A stretch of DNA of 64,000 bases from Phycisphaerales bacterium UBA2421 (GCA_002343075.1 DDRH01000005.1:89286-153285), one strand, 5' to 3'. Counted from the stretch's first letter, positions 34,252 to 43,224 are shown. A program made the numbers and translations. The notes: a model not told the origin generated them from the sequence alone.

Positions 34252-35655
34252 ATGAGCCGTATCAATACCAATATTCAGTCTCTGCAAGCCATTCACCGTC
34301 TCGGACGGAACACCGGCGACCTCAACACCCGCCTCGAACGCCTCGCCAGCGGGTTACGGATCAACAGCGGCAAGGATGACCCGGCAGGCCTCATCGCCAG
34401 CGAGACCCTGCGAAGTGAAATCAACGGCATTCGCACCGCCATCGACAACACCAGCCGCGCCAACAACGTCATCAACACCGCTGAAGGCTCGCTCAACGAA
34501 GTCTCATCACTGCTGCTGGAACTGCAGGGACTCACGCTGCAAGCCGCCAACTCCGGCGCGCTCAGCGACCAGGAAGTCCAGGCCAATCAGCTCCAGGTCG
34601 ATTCGATCCTCAACTCCATCAACCGAATCAGCAACACGACGCAGTTCAACGGCATCAAGCTACTGAACGGCTCGCTCGACTACACACTCTCGGGTGTCAC
34701 AAGCACCGCGATTGACATTGTGACCGTCAACGCCGCCAAGCTGCCGGACAATGGGTCGCAGTCGATCGTCGTGCAGGTGACCGGCTCAGCGCAACTCGGC
34801 GAGGTGCAGTTCACCGGCACCGATGTCGGCACCAGCGCCATCACCGTCGAAGTCGCGGGCGTCTTCGGAACCGAGCAGCTTTCGTTTGCTGCCAATACCA
34901 CCACCAGTGCCGTCGCAACAGCGGTCAACAGCCTCAAGGAATCGACCGGCGTCAGCGCCGTCGTCAGCGGCAGCGCGCTGCGATTCACCTCCACCGGATA
35001 CGGGTCCGACCAGTTCGTCTCGGTCAAGACCATCAGCGGTGTCTTCGTCAACGGCAAAGACAGCGGACAAGACGCCACCGTCGCCATCAATGGCTCGGCC
35101 GCCGACGTCCGGGGATTGACCGCAACCCTGCGCAACGGCGATCTCGATATCGAGGTCTCGCTCGACGCAGCTTTCGGAACCGTCGTCTCCAACACCGGCA
35201 CCAGTTTTAACATCACCGGCGGCGGGGCGAAGTTCCAGATCGGCTCGCAGGTCAATCGGCCGGGGCAGATTCAAGTCGGCCTCGGTTCGGTCGCAACCAC
35301 CAAGCTCGGCAATGACGTGCTCGGCCGGCTGAGTACCATCGGCAGCGACGGCGATAACTCGCTGGTCAAGGGCAACTTCATTCAAGCACAAAAGATCCTC
35401 ACCGAAAGCATTCGACAGGTGTCGGTGCTCCGTGGCCGGCTCGGCGCGCTGCAGAAAAATGTGCTCGAAACCAACAGCAACAGCCTGAGCGTGGCGCTCG
35501 AAAACGTCACCGCGAGTGAGTCGGCGATTCGCGATGCCGATTTCGCCAGCGAAACTGCAGCCCTCACCCGGGCGCAGATTCTCGTGCAGGCCAATACGTC
35601 GGTCTTGGCCCAGGCCAACGCCGCCCCGCAGCAGGTGCTCGCCCTGCTGCAGTAA
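34252..35655 (+). CDS. fliC: Flagellin
   Basis: 467 residues from ATG 34252 (GGAGG 5 bases upstream). The N-terminal D0/D1 region (I-N-T-N-I-Q-S-L-Q-A, L-E-R-L-A-S-G-L-R-I-N-S-G-K-D-D-P-A-G) and the C-terminal D1/D0 region (D-A-D-F-A-S-E-T-A-A-L-T-R-A-Q-I-L) are canonical and end in L-A-L-L-Q. The central 230 residues are variable, Thr/Val/Gly-rich and beta-like, forming the exposed domain. It indicates a motile life stage. No other flagellar gene is in the window, so this is a detached filament gene. Confidence 0.96.
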   Translation: MSRINTNIQSLQAIHRLGRNTGDLNTRLERLASGLRINSGKDDPAGLIASETLRSEINGIRTAIDNTSRANNVINTAEGSLNEVSSLLLELQGLTLQAANSGALSDQEVQANQLQVDSILNSINRISNTTQFNGIKLLNGSLDYTLSGVTSTAIDIVTVNAAKLPDNGSQSIVVQVTGSAQLGEVQFTGTDVGTSAITVEVAGVFGTEQLSFAANTTTSAVATAVNSLKESTGVSAVVSGSALRFTSTGYGSDQFVSVKTISGVFVNGKDSGQDATVAINGSAADVRGLTATLRNGDLDIEVSLDAAFGTVVSNTGTSFNITGGGAKFQIGSQVNRPGQIQVGLGSVATTKLGNDVLGRLSTIGSDGDNSLVKGNFIQAQKILTESIRQVSVLRGRLGALQKNVLETNSNSLSVALENVTASESAIRDADFASETAALTRAQILVQANTSVLAQANAAPQQVLALLQ

Positions 35656-35803
35656 AAGTCTTGGAAGGTTGAAGTTCGCAAGGGCAGAGGCCTTCGCTCT
35701 GCCCGCCGCGACAGCAGACAATAAGCCCCGGGCCCACCAGGCCACGGGGCTTGTTGCTGCGCGCGGCAAACATCGCGTGCTTAGAACGAAGCGCGATGAG
35801 ATG
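35656..35803. other. Intergenic after flagellin
   Basis: Contains a GC hairpin (AAGCCCC/GGGGCTT arms at about 35726-35756) that may terminate flagellin transcription; the following bases lack a true U-tract, so this is weak. The REP pair follows. Confidence 0.35.
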
Positions 35804-35866
35804 CGTAGCACGGGTTTTCAACCCGTCTTCGTGATTCAAACAGACGGGTTGAAAACCCGTGCTACG
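35804..35866. repeat. Inverted REP pair (BIME-like) downstream of flagellin
   Basis: CGTAGCACGGGTTTTCAACC... (35804-35827) and its reverse complement (35843-35866) are 24-base arms separated by 15 bases. Each arm is itself a short palindrome (ACGGGTT/AACCCGT) and each begins, on its own strand, with GTAG. The right arm matches the REP beside the RAYT at 597-619 with one mismatch in 23. This is the expected non-autonomous product of a RAYT. Confidence 0.85.
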
Positions 35867-35999
35867 GTTTGATCAATGCGCCTGCACTGCTTGGCCCCGA
35901 AGGCCGAGTAGTACCACCCAGACAACACAGAACTCAATCCGGGTGGCACCACATGGGCTTCTAGCCCTTGTCGTGGGTGTGTTTAGACGCAGCACTCAA

Positions 36000-37976
36000 T
36001 CACGCCCAGCGCCGCCGAGTGCGATATCTCGTCGCCGCCATCGCCAGCAGCACCGCCGCGCCCGTAGCCGGTTCGGGAATCGACCGCAGCCCTTCCGGCA
36101 TCGCGGGGATGGGGCCGAGGTTCATCGACTCGAACTGCTCAAACATCGCCCACAGTTCCCGTGACCCGCGCGCTTCCCAGTAGATCTGCGGGTAATCGAG
36201 CAACGCAATGTAAAGCGGCTGCAATCGCGGCGGGCCGCCTCGGGCGAGTTGGTTCATGCCGAAGTTGGTTGCCAGCGCTGTGAAGTCGTTAAGGTCAATC
36301 ACGCCATCGTAGTTGGCATCGCCGTCGCTCCAGTGCGCGTTGGTCAATCCGAATGCGTTACCAAGGATTGTGAAGTCAGGGAGACCGACCTGCCCGGACA
36401 GGTCTGCGTCGGCGTAGTAGGTAAAGCGCATGAGCAGGCTGGTGGAATCGACCGCGACCCCGCCGAAGGTTGAGAGGGAAAGCGCGCTCGCTTCGGCATA
36501 GCCGACGCCGAAGGAAGTCGTGCCCGCAGCGAGCGATGAAGTGATTCCATTGCCGTTCCAGTTGCCGTCGTTCCATGCCGCCTTGATTCGCGCCGCGTGG
36601 CCGGAGGGTGTGATGCTGCCGCTGTTGTACACCCCGCCGATCGGGCTGGTGCCGGTGTAATCGACAATCAGCTTGCCGTTGGTCAGATCGAGCGCAGCCT
36701 CGGGGCTGGTGTCGGTGCCGGCGATGGCCAGCGTGTTGGCGATGCTGGTGTTGATCGTGCCGGTGTCGCCGTACACGGTCGAGCCGTCCTGGAGAATGGC
36801 AAGGGTTCCTGCATCGACGCTCAGGGCGTTGACCCGAAAATGCTTCGCTGCAAAAAACCCGCCGCCTTCCTTGGAGACGTTTCCCCTCAGGCTGCCATCA
36901 GACTGGATGATTCCAACGGCCCCGCCGAAGGTGGTCGAACCGGCGTTGAACACGCTGGTCCCGCTGGCGACGGAGAATCGTAGTGAGTCATCGGCACCGG
37001 TGTTTGCAAAGGCGATTGTTCCGGTGTCGCCTGGCGAGAAGGAGGCATCGTCAAAGCGCAGAATCTGAAGAGTGTCGACCAGCAAGGTGTGGCCCGTCGA
37101 TGCGCTTCCGGCTCCGCTGGTGAGATTGACGAAGCCCTTCAAACTCCTGACCTTGGGGCCAAAATTGTAAACTACGGAATCAGCGGTCAGAACGATCGCA
37201 TTGCCCAACCCAGTGGGCGCTGGGATCACACCCGAGGCTAAGTTTAAGGTTCCACCGTTAAGCGTTAGCGTTGCGCTGCCGAGAGGCCCCGAGTCCACGA
37301 CTTTGGTCAACTCGTTCTGGATCGAATCACGGGGAATGTTCACACTGACGTCGGCATTGATGGTCGTTCCACCAGTGAACTCACTTTCCGTGTCGAACTC
37401 ACCCAAGGGTCCCGCCCGCGCACCGACCGTGAAGTTGGTTACCCCCGGGCCTGAGCCGGGAAGTTGCGAAAAGACGAGCGAACCGTCGCCTAACAAGGTT
37501 GGATTGAGATCGATTGATTTGTTGGGCCTTCCACGTGCATGAAAGATGCCGGGAATGATAAAGGTCATATCTTCGCCGACGGTGCGGATGGTGAGGTTCT
37601 TCTCTGAGTCCAGTCCTGCATTGACCCCAAAGCTGACGATGACTGAGGCAGTCCCGGCACCGTTGGCAAACGTGCCAACGTTGGACGTGCTGCGAAGGTC
37701 GATCGTCCCGCCGAAGACGGTGCCCGAACTACCCGACCGCCAGAACAGCGTGTTCCCACTCGCAGCGTTGGTGGCGATGCGCTGGACTTGGCCTTGAATC
37801 GGAAGCCCGAGTTCCCAACTTGCTGCATTATCCCAGACACTGGAGTCTGCTATCCAGTCATTCACCTGCGCCACCGCACGGCTGCTGGTCGCGCCCGCTC
37901 CCGTAATGACCACAATTGCAGAAATCGACAGATTTCTGTTGATGAAAGGCCGAAATGATGCAAGACTGTAGCGCAT
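36000..37976 (-). CDS. Secreted PEP-CTERM protein with dockerin-like repeat
   Basis: 658 residues from ATG 37976 (AGGAG a few bases upstream); an in-frame ATG further up overlaps the divergent gene. A signal peptide (S-I-S-A-I-V-V-I-T-G-A-G-A-T-S-S-R-A-V-A) leads a long beta-rich region with autotransporter-like repeats (A-T-L-T-L-N-G-G-T-L-N-L-A-S-G). A calcium-binding dockerin-like pair follows near residues 540-590: D-A-D-L-S-G-Q-V-G-L-P-D-F and D-A-N-Y-D-G-V-I-D-L-N-D-F. The C-terminus is a PEP-CTERM tail: I-P-E-P-A-T-G-A, a hydrophobic helix, then R-T-R-R-R. Such tails direct exosortase-mediated sorting to the surface. Ligand unknown. Confidence 0.85.
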   Translation of the reverse strand: MRYSLASFRPFINRNLSISAIVVITGAGATSSRAVAQVNDWIADSSVWDNAASWELGLPIQGQVQRIATNAASGNTLFWRSGSSGTVFGGTIDLRSTSNVGTFANGAGTASVIVSFGVNAGLDSEKNLTIRTVGEDMTFIIPGIFHARGRPNKSIDLNPTLLGDGSLVFSQLPGSGPGVTNFTVGARAGPLGEFDTESEFTGGTTINADVSVNIPRDSIQNELTKVVDSGPLGSATLTLNGGTLNLASGVIPAPTGLGNAIVLTADSVVYNFGPKVRSLKGFVNLTSGAGSASTGHTLLVDTLQILRFDDASFSPGDTGTIAFANTGADDSLRFSVASGTSVFNAGSTTFGGAVGIIQSDGSLRGNVSKEGGGFFAAKHFRVNALSVDAGTLAILQDGSTVYGDTGTINTSIANTLAIAGTDTSPEAALDLTNGKLIVDYTGTSPIGGVYNSGSITPSGHAARIKAAWNDGNWNGNGITSSLAAGTTSFGVGYAEASALSLSTFGGVAVDSTSLLMRFTYYADADLSGQVGLPDFTILGNAFGLTNAHWSDGDANYDGVIDLNDFTALATNFGMNQLARGGPPRLQPLYIALLDYPQIYWEARGSRELWAMFEQFESMNLGPIPAMPEGLRSIPEPATGAAVLLAMAATRYRTRRRWA

Positions 37977-38031
37977 GATACTCCTATCGAGAGGCTCGAA
38001 TCCCCCTAGTACCTCGGCATTCCCTCTTCGT

Positions 38032-39171
38032 ATGCTCGTCCTGTCAGCAGTCACCTTCCAAATGTTTCTGGTTTTCACGACAGGGTACGCCGCACCCTCT
38101 TATCAGGCGACTTTGATGCGTCCGCCGAGTGAGTCGTTGCTATATAACTTTTGGGGGATCGCGACTTCGCTCTCGCCATCCGGCAAGATCGCCGGGTTCT
38201 CTCGCAGAAGCATCAGTACCGCCCCCATCGACCAGGCGATTCTTTGGGATAACGCTGGCGTTCCTTCGGTTTTGCCGGTCAACGGCCCTTACCGGCAGGC
38301 TTACGCGAATGGGTTCAGTGCAGGTGAGAATCCCGTCGGTTTCATTACAGTAAATGCAGGTGAGTTGCCTCGGCCCACGGTCTGGGAGCCGGACGGGCCG
38401 CGTTTTCTTGGCTCGCACACCGGCTTTGGCGTGGCAATCTCCGGCAGTCAGAACTTCATTGCCGGGTATGCGTTGAGGGACAATGGGGATGGGAATGACG
38501 TGACTGCCACCTATTGGGACGGCGATGGGTTTCATCAGATCCAGGGGCTGGACAACCGTGTTAGCCGAGCCTTTACCGTCAACAACAACGGCTGGTACGT
38601 CGGCCCTTCATTCATCAGGAACGTGCCCAACAGCCATGCCGGCTTCATCGGGCAAGGCGGCACCTCGCAACTGCTGGTGCATCCTGATTTTCCGAACACT
38701 TTTGCGTTCGACATCAACGACAATAACTGGGTGGCCGGCGAGTATCGACCGACCGATCCGCAGGAGCCGTCCACCGTCATTGCACAACTCCCCTTTGCCT
38801 GGCACGACGATCAGTTCATCGCGCTGGGCTTGTTTCCCGGCTTCAATGCGGCCAAGGCATACGCCATCAACAACGACAACACCCTCGTCGGCGGGGCAAG
38901 CAACTTCGGCGGGGATGTGGAGAAAGCGCTCGTCTGGTTCAACGGAGCGAACACGCCACAGGACTTGAACACGTTTGTAAACATTCCTGGTGCTACGCTG
39001 ATCAACGGCCTGGACATCAACAACGCCGGGCAAATATTCGCAGAAGCCCGAATCGACCCGTCCGCCGGGGGCGGATATGCGTACTACGTCCTCACCCCCA
39101 TCCCCGAACCCGCGTCAGCAGCGGCGGTGGTGCTCGGCGTGGCGGGGCTTTTGCGTCGGCGGCGGGGCTGA
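38032..39171 (+). CDS. Secreted PEP-CTERM protein with HAF repeats
   Basis: 379 residues from ATG 38032, which gives a compact signal peptide (V-T-F-Q-M-F-L-V-F-T-T-G-Y-A-A); ATG 37975 in frame would overlap the divergent start codon. The mature part contains several HAF-type repeats (P-S-G-K-I-A-G-F, I-S-G-S-Q-N-F-I-A-G-Y, D-I-N-D-N-N-W-V-A-G-E, A-I-N-N-D-N-T-L-V-G-G) that may fold as a beta-propeller. The tail P-I-P-E-P-A-S-A-A-A-V-V-L-G, a hydrophobic stretch and L-R-R-R-R is a PEP-CTERM signal. Divergent from another PEP-CTERM gene, sharing about 55 bases of promoter space. Confidence 0.85.
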   Translation: MLVLSAVTFQMFLVFTTGYAAPSYQATLMRPPSESLLYNFWGIATSLSPSGKIAGFSRRSISTAPIDQAILWDNAGVPSVLPVNGPYRQAYANGFSAGENPVGFITVNAGELPRPTVWEPDGPRFLGSHTGFGVAISGSQNFIAGYALRDNGDGNDVTATYWDGDGFHQIQGLDNRVSRAFTVNNNGWYVGPSFIRNVPNSHAGFIGQGGTSQLLVHPDFPNTFAFDINDNNWVAGEYRPTDPQEPSTVIAQLPFAWHDDQFIALGLFPGFNAAKAYAINNDNTLVGGASNFGGDVEKALVWFNGANTPQDLNTFVNIPGATLINGLDINNAGQIFAEARIDPSAGGGYAYYVLTPIPEPASAAAVVLGVAGLLRRRRG

Positions 39172-39332
39172 TTTGTGGTGATCGCTGGCTCGGCGGAATG
39201 GGGGGTTTGGACTCGGTTGGGAGCCGGTGAAACTTTGTGGCCCTATTCACATTAGTTCAAATTCTGTTAGGGTGTGGATTTTACTTAATTACGTTGTAAC
39301 ATCATTATTTGCAATGACTTGCAAGGCATGAA
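39172..39332. other. Intergenic AT-richer stretch
   Basis: 160 bases after the HAF gene, noticeably AT-richer (39240-39320) than its surroundings and leading into the two long palindromes. No gene seen. Confidence 0.4.
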
Positions 39333-39360
39333 TCAAATTGTTCCGCGCGGAACAATTTGA
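39333..39360. promoter_or_regulatory. 28-bp perfect palindrome, parS-like core (copy 1)
   Basis: A perfect palindrome whose 16-bp core TGTTCCGCGCGGAACA (39339-39354) matches the parS pattern TGTTNCACGTGNAACA in length and outer bases but has GCGC instead of ACGT at the centre. Copy 2 is 66 bases away, centre to centre. It lies in a convergent intergenic region. Confidence 0.6.
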
Positions 39361-39401
39361 ATTTTTCCTGTTGTTGTTGGAGTGCGGAGAAGAGACTCGG
39401 C

Positions 39402-39423
39402 GATTGTTCCGCGCGGAACAATC
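39402..39423. promoter_or_regulatory. 22-bp perfect palindrome, parS-like core (copy 2)
   Basis: GATTGTTCCGCGCGGAACAA plus TC, with the identical 16-bp core at 39405-39420. The spacer sequence between copies is unrelated, so the palindrome itself is what is conserved. Confidence 0.6.
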
Positions 39424-39479
39424 TACGTTTTCCTATCGGCGGTGCGGGTGCGTGGCGGGCGCTGGATGTCGCGGCGTGC

Positions 39480-39701
39480 TCACCCGAAGCCGCACGGTCC
39501 GGGGCCGCCGCAGCGGCCGCAGCCGGGGGCTGATGCTGGTGCGGCGCTGTCTTTCCCAACCGCGGCGAAAACGCTCATCGTGCGCGCGGTTTGCTGACTG
39601 TTGCACTTTGGACACGCCGGGCGGGATTCATCCGACATGGACCGGACGAGCTTCTCAAACTTCTCGTCGCACTTCTTGCAAATGTATTCATACATGGGCA
39701 T
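39480..39701 (-). CDS. FmdB-type zinc-ribbon protein
   Basis: 73 residues from ATG 39701. The start M-P-M-Y-E-Y-I-C-K-K-C-D-E-K-F-E and the second pair C-P-K-C form a four-Cys zinc ribbon of the FmdB family. The C-terminus is Ala/Gly/Cys-rich (G-C-G-R-C-G-G-P-G-P-C-G-F-G), as in many members. The family is often annotated as putative regulators; the role is not established. The longer open frame upstream in the same frame shows no homology. Confidence 0.85.
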   Translation of the reverse strand: MPMYEYICKKCDEKFEKLVRSMSDESRPACPKCNSQQTARTMSVFAAVGKDSAAPASAPGCGRCGGPGPCGFG

Positions 39702-39863
39702 GGCAAACTGATTGTATCGCCGCGACGGACGATTGCTATCGCGGAACGGGAGTGCCTGACGATTGCCTTCGTGTGCGCGTCCGGTCATGCTTACGACCGC
39801 TCGGCAGCAGCCGGTTGCATGCTGGTTTGCCCCGCTGTTTTGAGTGATTGAGAACAACCACCC

Positions 39864-41183
39864 ATGAACATCACCATTCCAACCATCCCCACACATTCCC
39901 GCGGGGTTGTGCCGTTGATTTCGGGATTTCTGTTGCTCATCTTTTCGGTGACGGGCTGTGCCAAGCCGATCACGATTCGGTTTGCAACGTTTAACGCGTC
40001 GCTCAACCGCGATCAGCCGGGGATGTTGGTTGAGCATCTTCGCCGGGGGGATGATGCGCAGATTGAGGCTGTGGCCGAGATCATTCAGCGTGTCCGGCCT
40101 GATGTGATTCTCATCAACGAATTCGACTACGACCCCGCCGGCGAGGCTGCCCGCCTTTTTCAAGCCAACTATCTCGCGCGCGGCCAGAATGGTGCGGAGC
40201 CGATTACATTTGCATACAGCTATTGTGAAGCGGTCAACACCGGCGTGGCTTCGGGCATCGACCTCGACGGCGACGGCGTCGCAACCACGCAGCCGGGAAC
40301 GCGCGGGTACGGTAGCGATTCGCTGGGCTTTGGGCTGTTTCCCGGACAGTATGGGATGCTGATACTCAGCAAGTATCCGATTTTAGCGGATCAGATCGTA
40401 TCGCTGCGCGGGGTGCTTTGGAGCGAGATGCCCGGCGCGATGCTTCCGCAAAAGCAAGACGGTTCAGCGTGGTACTCTGCCGATGCGCTGCGTGTTCTGC
40501 GGCTATCGAGCAAGACGCATGTGGATGTGCCGATCGCCACGAGCGAACAGGGCGGCAAGATCGTGCATCTGCTGGCGAGCCATCCGACACCGCCGGCGTT
40601 TGATGGGCCGGAAGACCGCAACGGCAGGCGCAACCATGATGAGATTCGACTGTGGGCCGACTACATCACAGGAGGGGAGGCGGCGGGGTATCTCTTCGGG
40701 CCGGCTCGGGCGGTTGGTCCGGAGCCGGCGCGCAACTCATTTGAGACGACCCTGCAAGGCGGGTTTGCCCGCGGGAGAATTGCGTTTACGAAGCCACCGC
40801 AGAGGTTTGTGATTGTCGGCGATTTGAATGCCGACCCGAAAGACGGCGCGAGTGTGCCCGGAGCGATTCAGCAGCTACTCAACCATCCGCGGGTGAATTC
40901 GGCCAATCCACCGTCGAGCGAGGGCGCGAGCGAAGCGGCGCGGCTGCAGGCGGGAAACAACGCGTCGCATCGGTCCGACCCGCGGTTTGACACCGCCGAC
41001 TTCGGCGACACCGGCAACGCGCCGGGTAATCTTCGGGTGGACTACGTTCTGCCGAGTGTCGGCCTCAAGCTGAAGGGAGCCGGCGTGTTCTGGCCGGGCG
41101 CTGGCGATCCGCTGCATCGTCTTGTGGAGAAGAATGCCTCAAGCGATCATCGGTTGGTTTGGATTGATGTTGAGTTAGATTAA
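39864..41183 (+). CDS. Endonuclease/exonuclease/phosphatase-fold lipoprotein
   Basis: 439 residues. A lipoprotein signal ends I-F-S-V-T-G-C-A. The EEP (DNase I-like) fold is recognisable from F-A-T-F-N-A-S (start strand), I-L-I-N-E-F-D-Y-D (metal Glu), V-I-V-G-D-L-N-A-D-P (catalytic Asp/Asn) and the closing S-S-D-H-R-L-V-W-I (catalytic His). Secreted planctomycete members are annotated as phosphodiesterases or endonucleases of unknown substrate. It may act on extracellular nucleic acid or phosphoesters at the cell surface. ribF starts 16 bases after it. Confidence 0.85.
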   Translation: MNITIPTIPTHSRGVVPLISGFLLLIFSVTGCAKPITIRFATFNASLNRDQPGMLVEHLRRGDDAQIEAVAEIIQRVRPDVILINEFDYDPAGEAARLFQANYLARGQNGAEPITFAYSYCEAVNTGVASGIDLDGDGVATTQPGTRGYGSDSLGFGLFPGQYGMLILSKYPILADQIVSLRGVLWSEMPGAMLPQKQDGSAWYSADALRVLRLSSKTHVDVPIATSEQGGKIVHLLASHPTPPAFDGPEDRNGRRNHDEIRLWADYITGGEAAGYLFGPARAVGPEPARNSFETTLQGGFARGRIAFTKPPQRFVIVGDLNADPKDGASVPGAIQQLLNHPRVNSANPPSSEGASEAARLQAGNNASHRSDPRFDTADFGDTGNAPGNLRVDYVLPSVGLKLKGAGVFWPGAGDPLHRLVEKNASSDHRLVWIDVELD

Positions 41184-41199
41184 CCCGGCGCGGATTGGT

Positions 41200-42201
41200 A
41201 TGAAAGTTCTTCACGGCATCGAAGGTTTGCACGAGCTGCCGCGTGGCGGCGCGCTTTCCATTGGAAATTATGATGGTGTACACCGCGGGCACGCGCGAAT
41301 TGTGAATGAGATGCGCCGGCTGACGGCGGGTTCGGGGGCACAGGGGCACGGGCTATGCGTGGTGACGTTTGAGCCGCACCCGTTGACCATTCTCAAGCCC
41401 GCTGTCGCGCCCCCGCGGCTGACTCCTGTCGAAGTCAAACGGCGGCTGCTTGCTGCGATGGGCGTGACACATCTGGTCGAGTTGCCACCCTCGCCCGAGG
41501 TGCTCAATCTCGAAGCGCAAGCGTTCTTTGCAATCCTTCGCGATCAGGTCAGCCCGAGGCACATTGTCGAAGGCCCAAACTTCAATTTCGGCAAAGCACG
41601 CCACGGAAATGTGCAGCGCATGATCGAGTGGTCGGCTGGCACGAATATCGAAGTGCATTCTCTCGCGGCGGAGGAAGTGGCACTGCTTGATTTATCGCTG
41701 GTGGAGGTAAGCAGCACACTCGTGCGCTACCTGGTGGCCAACGGGCGCGCCCGCGATGCAGCAATCTGCCTCGGCCGGCCCTATGTCCTCCGCGGCGAGG
41801 TGGTGAAGGGCTTCCAGCGCGGCCGTACTATCGGCATCCCGACGGCGAATATGAGTGTGCCTCAGCAACTCATTCCTGAAGATGGTGTTTACGCAGCGTC
41901 ATGCACGGTCAATGGCCGCCAGCATCCTGTCGCGCTGAGCATTGGGTCACTCCCTAGTTTCGAGAAGCGAGCGTTTCAGGTCGAGGCGCATCTGCTCGAT
42001 TTTGAAGGCGACCTGTACGGCCAGATCATTGAAGTTGAACTGCTCGACTATCTTCGCGAGCAGCGGCGGTACGCGTCGGTCGAATCGCTCAAGGCGCAAA
42101 TCGATCGCGACCTCATCAGCGTCCGCGCCCGCATTGCCGAAGATGCCACCCGGCCCATCGCGACAACTGTATTCTCTCCGGCCTCTCATTCGGCTCCTTA
42201 G
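41200..42201 (+). CDS. ribF: Bifunctional riboflavin kinase / FAD synthetase
   Basis: 333 residues. The N-terminal FAD synthetase (nucleotidyltransferase) domain has S-I-G-N-Y-D-G-V-H-R-G-H and later V-E-G-P-N-F-N-F-G and E-V-S-S-T-L-V-R-Y-L. The C-terminal riboflavin kinase domain has G-R-T-I-G-I-P-T-A-N-M and V-Y-A-A-S-C-T-V-N-G. It makes FMN and then FAD. It is followed 24 bases later by the nrnA-like gene in the same direction. Confidence 0.94.
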   Translation: MKVLHGIEGLHELPRGGALSIGNYDGVHRGHARIVNEMRRLTAGSGAQGHGLCVVTFEPHPLTILKPAVAPPRLTPVEVKRRLLAAMGVTHLVELPPSPEVLNLEAQAFFAILRDQVSPRHIVEGPNFNFGKARHGNVQRMIEWSAGTNIEVHSLAAEEVALLDLSLVEVSSTLVRYLVANGRARDAAICLGRPYVLRGEVVKGFQRGRTIGIPTANMSVPQQLIPEDGVYAASCTVNGRQHPVALSIGSLPSFEKRAFQVEAHLLDFEGDLYGQIIEVELLDYLREQRRYASVESLKAQIDRDLISVRARIAEDATRPIATTVFSPASHSAP

Positions 42202-42225
42202 ATCATTCGTGTACGATCCCTCCAT

Positions 42226-43224
42226 ATGGCAAAGGACTACCCCAGGTTTATCGGAAGGCTGTGCGGCTGTAAGAATGTGCTCATCACGACGCACGTCCGC
42301 CCCGACGGCGATGCGATCGGCACTGTTGCCGCGCTGTCACTCGCACTCCGGGGCAAGGGGATTCCCAGTGCGATCGTGCTGCTTAGCTCGCTGCCTTCGA
42401 AGTATCGATTCATCCTTGCCGATGCCGGACTTTCACATCATGAAGGTAACGACGGATTGCCTGCGGGCTTCAACGTTGATGAGTTTGACGGTCTGCTTGT
42501 CGCCGACACCGGCACATGGTCGCAACTGCCCGGGATGCAGCCGGTGTTTGAGAATTGGAAAAGGCCGAAGCTTGTGCTCGACCATCACATCACGCAGGAG
42601 GAATGGGCCGATTTCAAACTGGTGAACACCCGCGCGGCAGCAGCGGCAGAAGTGGCGGCGGAGCTATTTGAAATCTGGGGCGTCGAGATCACCCGCGATA
42701 TCGCAACGGCGCTGTATGTCGCGCTCGTCAGCGACACCGGCTGGTTCCAATTCAGCAACACGCGCCCGTACACCCTGCGACTCGCAGCGAAACTCATGGA
42801 AGCCGGCGTTGATACCGACCGGCTCAACATCCTGCTGAACCAGAGCGAGCGCAAACAGCGCGTCTACCTGCAGACGCGCGCCATGCATTCGCTTGAGCTA
42901 CTCGATAACGACACCGTCGCTGTGATGAAAGTGAGGCGCGACGATTTTCTGGAGACGGGCGCGGGTGTGCCGGCCACTGAAAACCTCGTGAACGTCCCGC
43001 TGCAGATTGCCACGGTCGAGGCGTCGCTCTTGTTTGTTGAGTCTCCGGAAGCCGGGCCGGTGCGCGTCAGTTTGCGCAGCAAAGGCGGGGTCGATTGCGC
43101 CCGATTCGCACAGACGCTAGGCGGCGGGGGGCATGCGCGGGCGGCGGGCGTGAAGGTCGCCATGCCGCTGGATCGCGCCGTCACAACCGTGGTCGAGGCG
43201 TTTCGCGCGTTCAAAATCGCATAG
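42226..43224 (+). CDS. nrnA: DHH-family phosphoesterase (NrnA-like)
   Basis: 332 residues. Motifs in order: T-T-H-V-R-P-D-G-D-A-I-G (DHH motif I), L-V-A-D-T-G-T-W (motif II), L-V-L-D-H-H-I-T (DHH), S-D-T-G-W-F-Q-F-S-N-T, and the DHHA1 end G-G-G-G-H-A-R-A-A-G. This is the layout of NrnA, which degrades nanoRNA and pAp; related c-di-AMP/pGpG phosphodiesterases share it. Conserved neighbourhood with ribF and rbfA/nusA clusters is common, here on the same strand a few kb upstream of nusA. Confidence 0.9.
   Translation: MAKDYPRFIGRLCGCKNVLITTHVRPDGDAIGTVAALSLALRGKGIPSAIVLLSSLPSKYRFILADAGLSHHEGNDGLPAGFNVDEFDGLLVADTGTWSQLPGMQPVFENWKRPKLVLDHHITQEEWADFKLVNTRAAAAAEVAAELFEIWGVEITRDIATALYVALVSDTGWFQFSNTRPYTLRLAAKLMEAGVDTDRLNILLNQSERKQRVYLQTRAMHSLELLDNDTVAVMKVRRDDFLETGAGVPATENLVNVPLQIATVEASLLFVESPEAGPVRVSLRSKGGVDCARFAQTLGGGGHARAAGVKVAMPLDRAVTTVVEAFRAFKIA

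Noticed and set aside
39333..39423. LexA/SOS box interpretation of the palindromes
   Set aside because: Described LexA motifs of related phyla use TGTTC-N4-GAACA; here the gap is six bases, as in parS.
39338..39847. 169-codon ORF containing repeated L-F-R-A-E-Q
   Set aside because: The repeated peptide is only the translation of the two palindromes, and most of the frame is antisense to the zinc-ribbon gene.
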